DNA of 17,499 bases from positions 1 through 17,499 of the forward strand of contig JAODNB010000215.1 of NCBI GenBank assembly GCA_025464795.1, written 5' to 3'. Positions within the stretch are counted from its first letter, which is position 1. Each line of letters starts with the position of its first letter. Positions 7,747 through 14,751 of this stretch are shown here, in pieces. Both the position numbers and the translations under genes were made by a program. This DNA is from Frankiales bacterium (GTDB lineage: Bacteria > Actinomycetota > Actinomycetes > Mycobacteriales > SCTD01). The notes under the pieces were generated by a model. That model was given only the letters and a program-made list of their open reading frames with translations, searched no databases and was not told where the DNA came from.

Positions 7747-8967
7747 ATGACCGCGACCGTGCATGCGGCACCTGTGGTGCTGACGATGACCGGTCCGCCC
7801 CTGGTCGAGGGTGCTGTGCTCGTCGAGAACGACCTGGTCGTGCAGGTCGGTCCCCGGTCGGGGATGCCGACGAGCGTCCGGGTCCGTCAGTGGCGTGGTG
7901 TCCTGACCCCAGGGCTGGTCAACGCGCACGCCCATCTCGAGTACGGGCCGGCGTTCGCGCACCTGTCGTCGGCGGGGCTGCCCTTCGCGCAGTGGATCCA
8001 GCAGCTCGCGGGGATCCGGCAGGGCCTGAGCGACGTCGACTGGCAGGTCCAGGCCCGGGGCTCCGCCCACCAGCTGCTGAAGTCGGGTACGACTGCCGTC
8101 GCCGATGTCGTCACGCGGGGCCCGGCCATCGTCGTCGCGGGATCCCTTGGGCTGCAGGGGATCTCGTACGTCGAGCTGGCGGCGGTCGACGACGCCCGGT
8201 GGCCCGCGGCGCTGGCGAAGCTGGAGACCCTGCTCATGACGACGGGTCGTCCGGTGGGGGTCAGCCCGCACACGCTCTACACGCTGAGCACCGCGGTCTT
8301 CCGGGAGCTGACCTCGCTCGCGCGAGCTCGGGGCATGCGACTGCACCCGCACCTCGCGGAGACGGCCGATGAGGCGGAGTGGGTCCTGTCCGGAACGGGT
8401 GCCTTCCAGGAGATCGCGGAGCGGTTCGGCTTCCAGTTCGAGCTTGCCGGGAGCGGTGCGGGAGTGAGCGCTGTGCGGCACTGCGCCGACCTCGGCGGGC
8501 TCGGCCCCGACGTCCACGTGGCACACGGGGTGCACGTCGACGCCTCCGACCGCGCGATCCTGCGGGAGCACCGCACCGCGGTCGCCCTGTGCACGCGCTC
8601 GAACGCCGTGCTCGGTGCCGGCGAGGCACCGGTGGCGGACTACCTCAGAGAAGGCAACGTGATCGCGATCGGGACGGACTCGCTCGCCAGCGCTCCCGAT
8701 CTCGACCTGCTGGCGGAGGCCAGGGCCACGCGTGACCTCGCCGTCCGGCAGGGCCTGCCGCGGCCTGAGGAGCAGCTGGTCGAGGCGCTCACCCTGGGCG
8801 GGGCGAAGGCGCTCGGCCTGGACCTCGGGACCCTCAAGCCAGGCTGTCGCGCAGACCTCGCGGTCTTCGACGTGACCGGCGACGACCCGTACAAGGCCCT
8901 GATCGACCAGGGGGCCGGCCGGTGCCTCGCCACCGTGGTGGGCGGTCGGCTCGTCCACCGACGATGA
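7747..8967 (+). CDS. COG0402-type amidohydrolase, resembling aminofutalosine/nucleoside deaminases
   Basis: Cytoplasmic metal-dependent hydrolase of 406 residues. After a short beta-rich N-terminal domain (to about 52) comes TPGLVNAHAHLEY with the metal-binding His pair (H61, H63), then GLPFAQWIQQL (78-87), VSPHTLYT (H175), HPHLAET (H202, E205), VAHGVHV (H260, H263), and GTDSLAS with the catalytic metal Asp (D311). The C-terminal GTLKPGCRADLAVFD is typical of the TRZ/ATZ/SsnA group. The HLEY...F..W pattern after the first His pair reminds me of MqnX (aminodeoxyfutalosine deaminase), though the neighbours belong to the classical Men pathway. Other options are an adenosine, S-adenosylhomocysteine or guanine deaminase. 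It lies 12 bp after the second ATPase and 7 bp before menG, with no clear Shine-Dalgarno, so it is probably cotranscribed with them. Substrate unproven. Confidence 0.8.
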   Translation: MTATVHAAPVVLTMTGPPLVEGAVLVENDLVVQVGPRSGMPTSVRVRQWRGVLTPGLVNAHAHLEYGPAFAHLSSAGLPFAQWIQQLAGIRQGLSDVDWQVQARGSAHQLLKSGTTAVADVVTRGPAIVVAGSLGLQGISYVELAAVDDARWPAALAKLETLLMTTGRPVGVSPHTLYTLSTAVFRELTSLARARGMRLHPHLAETADEAEWVLSGTGAFQEIAERFGFQFELAGSGAGVSAVRHCADLGGLGPDVHVAHGVHVDASDRAILREHRTAVALCTRSNAVLGAGEAPVADYLREGNVIAIGTDSLASAPDLDLLAEARATRDLAVRQGLPRPEEQLVEALTLGGAKALGLDLGTLKPGCRADLAVFDVTGDDPYKALIDQGAGRCLATVVGGRLVHRR

Positions 8968-8974
8968 TGGACAG

Positions 8975-9658
8975 GTGACCCGCGCCAGCCTGGAGAAGGA
9001 CCCCACCGACGTCGCCGCGATGTTCGACGAGGTGGCCCCCCGCTACGACCTGACCAACGCAGTCCTCTCGCTCGGTCAGGACCGCGGATGGCGCAAGGCC
9101 GTCACCGATGCTCTCGCTCTCGAACCAGGGCAGTGGGTCCTGGACCTCGCAGCAGGGACGGCCACCAGCTCGGCGGCTCTCGCCACCTCCGGCGCGACCG
9201 TCGTCGGGTGCGACTTCTCCCTCGGGATGCTCGAGGTGGGCAAGGGCAAGGGCGTGCCGCTGGTCGCCGGGGACGCCCTGAAGCTGCCCTTCGCCGACGA
9301 GGCCTTCGACGCGGTGACGATCTCGTTCGGGCTGCGCAACACCGCCGACGTGCACCAGGCGCTGACCGAGATGCGACGCGTCACCAAGCCGGGCGGCCGG
9401 CTCGTGGTCTGCGAGTTCAGCCACCCGACGTGGAAGCCCTTCCGGACGGTCTACGTGAACTACCTGATGCGCCTGCTCCCGGCCGTCGCGACGAGGGTCA
9501 GCAGCGACCCGGCGGCGTACGTCTACCTGGCCGAGTCGATCCGGGCCTGGCCGGACCAGGCCGGGCTCGCGCGCGAGCTGCAGGACGTCGGCTGGACCCA
9601 CGTCGGCTGGCGCGACCTGACCGGGGGCATCGTCGCCCTCCACCGCGGGACCCGCTGA
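8975..9658 (+). CDS. menG: Demethylmenaquinone methyltransferase MenG (UbiE family)
   Basis: SAM-dependent C-methyltransferase of 227 residues that converts demethylmenaquinone to menaquinone. Family signatures: YDLTNAVLSLGQDRGWR (24-40), SAM-binding motif VLDLAAGTATSS (55-66), the acidic residue at the end of strand 2 in GCDFS (D80), ISFGLRN (116-122), RVTKPGGRLVVCEFS and AYVYLAESIRAWPDQ. It matches my memory of the M. tuberculosis protein along its whole length, including the start TRASLEKDPTDVAAMFD, which supports GTG 8975. It lies 7 bp after the amidohydrolase stop and has only a poor Shine-Dalgarno. It is separated from menJ by the regulatory region at 9659-9739. Confidence 0.96.
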   Translation: MTRASLEKDPTDVAAMFDEVAPRYDLTNAVLSLGQDRGWRKAVTDALALEPGQWVLDLAAGTATSSAALATSGATVVGCDFSLGMLEVGKGKGVPLVAGDALKLPFADEAFDAVTISFGLRNTADVHQALTEMRRVTKPGGRLVVCEFSHPTWKPFRTVYVNYLMRLLPAVATRVSSDPAAYVYLAESIRAWPDQAGLARELQDVGWTHVGWRDLTGGIVALHRGTR

Positions 9659-9689
9659 CCGAGCGGGTGCCGATCCGCGAGCGAGGTCC

Positions 9690-9695
9690 TACACT
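9690..9695 (+). promoter_or_regulatory. Predicted -10 box of the menJ-nuo promoter
   Basis: TACACT fits the actinobacterial TANNNT -10 consensus. Transcription would start near 9702, giving a leader of about 38 bases before the menJ GTG. The -35 region (GTGCCG, 9667-9672, 17-bp spacing) is a poor match, as is common when promoters are activator-dependent or in GC-rich genomes. The placement just upstream of the Rex-like palindrome supports it. Confidence 0.55.
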
Positions 9696-9705
9696 GGAGA
9701 CTCGC

Positions 9706-9723
9706 TCGTGAAAACTTTCACAA
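9706..9723. promoter_or_regulatory. Candidate Rex operator (NADH/NAD+ sensing repressor)
   Basis: The 18-mer TCGTGAAAACTTTCACAA matches the Gram-positive Rex consensus TTGTGAANNNNTTCACAA at 13 of 14 defined positions; the only change is C for T at position 2. It spans about +5 to +22 relative to the predicted start site, a classic place for a repressor that blocks initiation or clearance. Known Rex regulons in Streptomyces include respiratory genes such as cyd and nuo, and here the site precedes menJ and nuoA-G. The palindrome extends outward through CTCGCT (9701-9706) and AGCGAG (9723-9728), with one C/A mismatch. Binding is inferred, not shown. Confidence 0.75.
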
Positions 9724-9725
9724 GC

Positions 9726-9734
9726 GAGAGGGGA
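9726..9734 (+). promoter_or_regulatory. menJ Shine-Dalgarno
   Basis: The purine run GAGAGGGGA ends five bases before the GTG at 9740 and fixes that codon as the menJ start. Its first bases form part of the right arm of the 9701-9728 inverted repeat, so a leader RNA hairpin would abut the ribosome site. Confidence 0.6.
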
Positions 9735-9739
9735 TCGCC

Positions 9740-10999
9740 GTGAGCGCGCAGCAGGACGCCGACGTCATCGTCGTCGGCGCCGGGCCGGGCGGCAGCGCTG
9801 CAGCGCAGGCGCTGGCGCAGGCCGGGCTCGACGTCCTGCTCCTCGAGAAGACGGCCTTCCCCCGCGAGAAGGTCTGCGGTGACGGCCTCACCCCTCGTGC
9901 GGTGAAGACCCTCGTGGACATGGGGATCGACACCACCGAGGCCAACGGGTTCATCAGGAACCGGGGCCTGCGCATCCTCGGCGGAGGAGTGAAGCTCGAG
10001 CTGCCCTGGCCCGAGCTCGCCTCCTACCCGAGCTACGGCCTGGTGCGCCCGCGGCTGGACTTCGACGACCTGCTCGCGCAGACGGCCCAGAAGGCAGGCG
10101 CGCGCCTGCAGCCCCTGACGAACGTCAAGGCCCCGATCGTCGAGAACGGCCGCGTCGTCGGCGTCAGCGCGAAGGTCGGCCCCGAGAAGACCGACGTCGA
10201 CTACCGCGCCCCGATCACGATCGCGTGCGACGGCGTCAGCGCCCGGCTGGCGATCGCCCTCGACATCCAGAAGCGCGACGACCGCCCGATGGGGGTGGCC
10301 GTCCGTCGCTACTACGAGAGCCCGCGCCACGACGACGACATGCTCGAGTCCTGGCTGGAGCTGCGCACGCCCACCGGTGACCTCCTGCCGGGGTACGGCT
10401 GGATCTTCGGCGTCGGCGACGGCACCTCCAACGTCGGTCTGGGGATCCTGAACACGACCACGGCGTGGCAGGACACCAACTACAAGGACCTGATGAAGCG
10501 CTGGACGTCGTCCATGCCGCCGGAGTGGCAGTTCGACGAGGAGCACGCGAAGGGGGCCATCCGGGGCGCCGCGCTCCCCATGGGGTTCAGTCGCCAGCCG
10601 CACTACCGGAGCGGGATGATCCTGGTCGGCGACGCCGCCGGAGCGGTCAACCCGTTCAACGGCGAGGGCATCGCCTACGCCATGGAGTCGGGCCGGCTCG
10701 CGGCCGAGGTGGTCGTCCAGGCCCTTGCGCGGCCCGAGGGGCCGCAGCGCGAGCGTGCGCTGGAGGCCTACCCGGCCGCGATGAAGGCGACCTACGGCGG
10801 CTACTACACGCTGGGACGGGTGTTCGTGTCCCTGATCGGCAACCCGCAGGTCATGAAGCTCGCCACGAAGTACGGCCTCCCCCGGCCGCTGCTCATGAAG
10901 TTCACGCTGAAGCTCCTCGCTAACCTCACAGACCCGCGCGGCGGCGACGCCCTCGACCGCGTGATCAACGCCATGGTCAAGGTCGCCCCGGCCGCCTGA
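9740..10999 (+). CDS. menJ: Geranylgeranyl reductase-family flavoprotein, probable menaquinone reductase MenJ
   Basis: FAD-dependent oxidoreductase of 419 residues. The N-terminal Rossmann motif is VIVVGAGPGGSAAA (9-22). It is followed by the family motif REKVCGDGLTPRA (42-54), with conserved Cys46, and the second FAD motif ILVGDAAGAVNPFNGEG (294-310). In M. tuberculosis the homologue MenJ saturates one isoprene unit of the menaquinone tail, which improves electron transport. The GTG 9740 start is set by the Shine-Dalgarno at 9726-9734. The gene lies directly downstream of menG and 50 bp before the preferred start of nuoA, which fits an enzyme of respiratory quinone rather than of chlorophyll or archaeal lipids. 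It may be the first gene of a menJ-nuo transcript. Reduction of other prenyl chains (polyprenyl phosphate) is an alternative that the sequence cannot exclude. Confidence 0.85.
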   Translation: MSAQQDADVIVVGAGPGGSAAAQALAQAGLDVLLLEKTAFPREKVCGDGLTPRAVKTLVDMGIDTTEANGFIRNRGLRILGGGVKLELPWPELASYPSYGLVRPRLDFDDLLAQTAQKAGARLQPLTNVKAPIVENGRVVGVSAKVGPEKTDVDYRAPITIACDGVSARLAIALDIQKRDDRPMGVAVRRYYESPRHDDDMLESWLELRTPTGDLLPGYGWIFGVGDGTSNVGLGILNTTTAWQDTNYKDLMKRWTSSMPPEWQFDEEHAKGAIRGAALPMGFSRQPHYRSGMILVGDAAGAVNPFNGEGIAYAMESGRLAAEVVVQALARPEGPQRERALEAYPAAMKATYGGYYTLGRVFVSLIGNPQVMKLATKYGLPRPLLMKFTLKLLANLTDPRGGDALDRVINAMVKVAPAA

Positions 11000-11033
11000 C
11001 CGACCCGCCAGACCCCTAGGCTGGCCCAGACCC

Positions 11034-11041
11034 GAGAGGAG
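11034..11041 (+). promoter_or_regulatory. nuoA Shine-Dalgarno (decides the start)
   Basis: GAGAGGAG at 11034-11041 is a strong ribosome site. It runs into the first in-frame GTG (11041), which therefore cannot be used efficiently, and lies eight bases before the second GTG (11050). The later codon is preferred as the nuoA start. Confidence 0.65.
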
Positions 11042-11049
11042 TGGCCCCC

Positions 11050-11412
11050 GTGCTGCAGTACTACCTGCCGATTCTCGTGCTGTTCGTGCTCGCCTTCGGC
11101 TTCGCCGCCTTCTCCGTCGGGGCCGCGACGTTCACAGGTCCGAAGCGCTACAACCGGGCGAAGTACGACGCCTACGAGTGCGGCATCGAGCCGGCCCCGC
11201 AGCCCATGGGCGGAGGGCGCTTCCCGATCAAGTTCTACCTGACGGCGATGCTCTTCATCGTCTTCGACATCGAGATCATCTTCCTCTACCCGTGGGCCGT
11301 CGCCTTCGGGAAGCTGGGCTGGTTCGGCCTGGTCGAGATGATCCTTTTCATCGTGACCGTCTTCGTCGCCTACGCCTACGTCTGGCGCCGCGGCGGACTG
11401 GAGTGGGACTAA
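11050..11412 (+). CDS. nuoA: NADH-quinone oxidoreductase subunit A
   Basis: Small membrane subunit of complex I, 120 residues, sitting at the junction of the membrane arm with the quinone-binding module. Three TM helices are predicted at about 5-25, 62-84 and 91-112. The loop between the first two carries the conserved YECGIEP (42-48), with the Cys that borders the quinone channel. TM2 holds the acidic FDIEIIFLYPW segment. The stop is TAA. GTG 11041 would add three residues but overlaps the ribosome site. It is the first of seven nuo genes in the usual bacterial order A-B-C-D-E-F-G and lies 50 bp after menJ. A separate weak promoter in that gap cannot be excluded. Confidence 0.96.
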   Translation: MLQYYLPILVLFVLAFGFAAFSVGAATFTGPKRYNRAKYDAYECGIEPAPQPMGGGRFPIKFYLTAMLFIVFDIEIIFLYPWAVAFGKLGWFGLVEMILFIVTVFVAYAYVWRRGGLEWD

Positions 11413-11427
11413 GGTCGTGGGCCACTA

Positions 11428-12038
<611 letters not shown>

Positions 12039-12042
<4 letters not shown>

Positions 12043-12740
12043 GCGAGCTCACCCCCACGAGCACCTCGGGCTTCCCCTCGCTCGACGGCTCCGACATCAC
12101 GCCTCCGCGCCCCGGCAAGGACCTGTTCGGTGCGGCTTTCGGCGGCGACACCTCCGGGTTCGGCGGGCTCGTCCCCCGCAAGGAAGCCCTCGTCAGCACG
12201 CCCAAGCCGTACGGCGGATGGTTCGACGAGACGGTCGACGCACTCGAGGCCGCGTGGCGGGGCTTCGGTGACAACGTGCTGCGCGTCGTCGTCGACCGCG
12301 GCGAGATCACGCTCTACATCAAGCCGGCGGCCGCTCGCGAGATCGCGCAGGTGCTGCGCGACGACGACAACCTCAAGTTCGAGCTGCTGTCGTCGGTGTC
12401 CGGCGTGGACTACCTGACGGAGGACACCCGTCTGCACGTCGTCTACCACTACACGTCCATGACCTACCGCCGCCGCCTGCGGGTGGAGGCCGCGGTCACT
12501 CTCGAGGACCCGCACCTGCCGTCCGTCTGCTCCGTCTACCCGACCGCGGACTTCCAGGAGCGCGAGACCTGGGACATGTTCGGCATCGTCTTCGACGGCC
12601 ATCCGGCTCTGACCCGGATCCTCATGCCGGACGACTGGGTCGGGCACCCCCAGCGCAAGGACTACCCGCTCGGTGGCATCCCGGTGGAGTACAAGGGCGC
12701 GTCGATCCCGCCGCCGGACCAGAGGAGGACGTACCAGTGA
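12039..12740 (+). CDS. nuoC: NADH-quinone oxidoreductase subunit C (30 kDa)
   Basis: Hydrophilic connecting subunit of complex I, 233 residues, that packs against NuoD and NuoB. The signature block ERETWDMFGIVFDGHP (174-189) followed by PQRKDYPLGG (204-213) is clear. Ahead of the conserved domain (from about 65) lies an extension of about 60 residues containing DLFGAAFGGDTSGFGGL (28-44), which resembles actinobacterial NuoC proteins as I recall them and is absent from the shorter enterobacterial domain. NuoC and NuoD are separate here, not fused as in E. coli. The start GTG 12039 overlaps the nuoB stop (GTGA) and has GGGAAG at 12025-12030, eight bases upstream. Confidence 0.96.
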
Positions 12741-14047
12741 GCGACCTCTACGCAGGCGAGCGCGAGACCACCGAGGGGACGGTCTACACCGTCACCGGTG
12801 GCGACTGGGACACCATCGTCGAAGGCGCGGCGGACGACCAGCGGATGGTCGTCAACATGGGACCGCAGCACCCGTCGACGCACGGCGTGCTCCGGCTGGT
12901 CCTCGAGCTGGAGGGGGAGACCGTCACCAGTGCGCGCACGGTGATCGGCTACCTGCACACCGGCATCGAGAAGAACATGGAGTACCGCAACTGGACCCAG
13001 GGCGTCACGTTCGTGACGCGGATGGACTACCTGTCGCCGATCTTCAACGAGACCGCCTACTGCCTCGCCGTCGAGAAGCTGCTCGGCATCGAGGTGCCCG
13101 AGCGCGCCACCGTGATCCGTGTGCTGTGCATGGAGATCAACCGGATCGCCTCGCACCTGGTGTGGCTCGCGACCGGCGGCATGGAGCTCGGTGCCCTGAC
13201 GGCCATGACCAACGGCTTCCGCGAGCGGGAGCTGTGCCTCGACGTCCTCGAGATGATCACGGGTCTGCGCATGAACCACGCGTTCGTGCGGCCCGGTGGC
13301 GTCGCCCAGGACCTGCCGCCCGGAGCGGTCGAGAAGGTGCGCGAGCTGCTCGCCGTCCTCGAGGAGCGGCTGCCGCTGGTGGACCAGCTCCTCACCGGTC
13401 AGCCCATCTGGCAGAAGCGGCTGCAGGACGTCGCCTACCTCGACGTCCAGGGCTGCCTCGCACTCGGCGTCACCGGTCCGATCCTGCGCTCTGCGGGACT
13501 GGCCTGGGACCTCCGCAAGACCGAGCCCTACTGCGGCTACGAGGGCTACGACTTCGACGTCCCCGTCCAGACCAGCGCTGATGGCTGGGGGCGGTTCCTC
13601 GTCCGCGTCGCCGAGATGAACGAGTCGATGAAGATCGTCAGCCAGGCGCTCGACAAGCTCGTCCCGGGCCCGGTCATGGTGGAGGACAAGAAGGTCGCCT
13701 GGCCCGCGCAGCTGGCGCTGGGCAGCGACGGGATGGGCAACTCGCTCGACCACGTCAAGCAGATCATGGGTACCTCCATGGAGGCCCTGATCCACCACTT
13801 CAAGCTGGTCACCGAGGGCTTCCGCGTCCCCGCCGGGCAGGTCTACGTGTCCATCGAGTCGCCACGCGGCGAGCTGGGTGTGCACGCGGTCAGCGAAGGA
13901 GGCACGCGGCCGTTCCGCGTCCACGTCCGCGACCCAAGCTTCGTCAACCTCCAGGCGACGTCGGCCATGTGCGAGGGGTCTCTCATCGCCGACTCCATCG
14001 CGGCTGTCGCCTCGATCGACCCCGTGATGGGTGGTGTGGACCGCTAG
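12737..14047 (+). CDS. nuoD: NADH-quinone oxidoreductase subunit D (49 kDa, quinone site)
   Basis: Complex I subunit of 436 residues that forms the quinone-headgroup site together with NuoB; it is related to the large subunit of NiFe hydrogenases but lacks their metal-binding Cys pairs. Seen in sequence: MGPQHPSTHGV (41-51) with His45 and His49, the signature LHTGIEKNMEYRNW (73-86), RMDYLSP with Tyr98, and the C-terminal DPVMGGVDR. The 49-residue spacing from His49 to Tyr98 equals that of His38 and Tyr87 in the Thermus protein, the two residues that contact quinone. The GTG 12737 start overlaps the nuoC stop (GTGA), with AGAGGAGGA at 12721-12729 eight bases upstream. Its TAG stop overlaps the nuoE start by one base. 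Confidence 0.97.
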   Translation: MSDLYAGERETTEGTVYTVTGGDWDTIVEGAADDQRMVVNMGPQHPSTHGVLRLVLELEGETVTSARTVIGYLHTGIEKNMEYRNWTQGVTFVTRMDYLSPIFNETAYCLAVEKLLGIEVPERATVIRVLCMEINRIASHLVWLATGGMELGALTAMTNGFRERELCLDVLEMITGLRMNHAFVRPGGVAQDLPPGAVEKVRELLAVLEERLPLVDQLLTGQPIWQKRLQDVAYLDVQGCLALGVTGPILRSAGLAWDLRKTEPYCGYEGYDFDVPVQTSADGWGRFLVRVAEMNESMKIVSQALDKLVPGPVMVEDKKVAWPAQLALGSDGMGNSLDHVKQIMGTSMEALIHHFKLVTEGFRVPAGQVYVSIESPRGELGVHAVSEGGTRPFRVHVRDPSFVNLQATSAMCEGSLIADSIAAVASIDPVMGGVDR

Positions 14048-14751
14048 TGGTGGACCTCGACCTTCAGCCTCCCGTGGACCGCTCCAAGGTCCCGCCGCTG
14101 ACCGACCAGACGCGCGCCGAGGTGCGGGAGATCATCGCCCGCTACCCGCGCTCGCGGTCGGCGCTGCTGCCGATGCTGCACCTCGTCCAGTCCGTCCAGG
14201 GCTACGTGTCCCCGGACGGCATCGCGCTGTGCTCCGAGGAGCTCGACCTCACGAAGGCCGAGGTCGGCGCGGTCGCGACCTTCTACCCGATGTACCGCCG
14301 CCGCCCGGCCGGGACCTACCACGTCGGCGTGTGCACCAACACCCTGTGCGCGGTCCTCGGCGGCGACGCGATCATGGACGCGCTCAAGGAGCACACGGGC
14401 CTGAAGCACAACCAGACCAGCGAGGACGGCACCATCAGCCTCGAGCACATCGAGTGCAACGCCGCCTGCGACTACGCACCCGTTGTGATGGTCAACTGGG
14501 AGTTCTACGACAACCAGACGCCGCAGTCGGCGAGGGAGCTGGTCGACGCGTGCAAGGCCGGCAACCCTCCCCAGCCGACCCGCGGACCGTCGAAGCTCGT
14601 GACCTTCAAAGAGATGTCGCGCGTCCTCGCCGGCTTCAACGACGGCCTCGGCCAGGAGGGTGCGGCTGCCGGGCACGCCTCCCTCATCGGCCTCGAGCTC
14701 GCCAAGCAGCGGGGCGACACCGCGCCCTCCTACCCCGGCACGGAGTCCTGA
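14047..14751 (+). CDS. nuoE: NADH-quinone oxidoreductase subunit E (24 kDa, 2Fe-2S N1a)
   Basis: Peripheral subunit of complex I, 234 residues, binding the 2Fe-2S cluster N1a next to the flavin. The ligands are Cys96 and Cys101 (CTNTLC) and Cys137 and Cys141 (CNAAC), the thioredoxin-like ferredoxin pattern. The helical N-terminal part (about 18-80) contains ARYPRSRSALLPMLHLVQ. After the fold ends near 170, a tail of roughly 60 residues follows, rich in Gly and Pro and then helical; it is longer than the E. coli subunit. The start is ambiguous between the adjacent GTG codons at 14047 (sharing one base with the nuoD TAG) and 14050; the difference is one residue. The frame is open further upstream inside nuoD, but that peptide does not look native. 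The stop overlaps nuoF as TGATG. Confidence 0.95.
   Translation: MVDLDLQPPVDRSKVPPLTDQTRAEVREIIARYPRSRSALLPMLHLVQSVQGYVSPDGIALCSEELDLTKAEVGAVATFYPMYRRRPAGTYHVGVCTNTLCAVLGGDAIMDALKEHTGLKHNQTSEDGTISLEHIECNAACDYAPVVMVNWEFYDNQTPQSARELVDACKAGNPPQPTRGPSKLVTFKEMSRVLAGFNDGLGQEGAAAGHASLIGLELAKQRGDTAPSYPGTES

Noticed and set aside
7435..9006. Long open frame of 523 codons on the - strand opposite the amidohydrolase
   Set aside because: It is antisense to three well-supported genes, with low-complexity charged composition and no motif.
9701..9728. Inverted repeat as an intrinsic terminator for menG
   Set aside because: There is no T-run after the stem, and it lies between a -10 box and a ribosome site. 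The core matches a Rex operator instead.
11017..11022. TAGGCT upstream of nuoA as a separate -10 box
   Set aside because: It fits TANNNT, but there is no acceptable -35 at 16-18 bp, and such a hexamer is expected by chance. menJ-nuo read-through is the simpler view, so it is not listed as a promoter.
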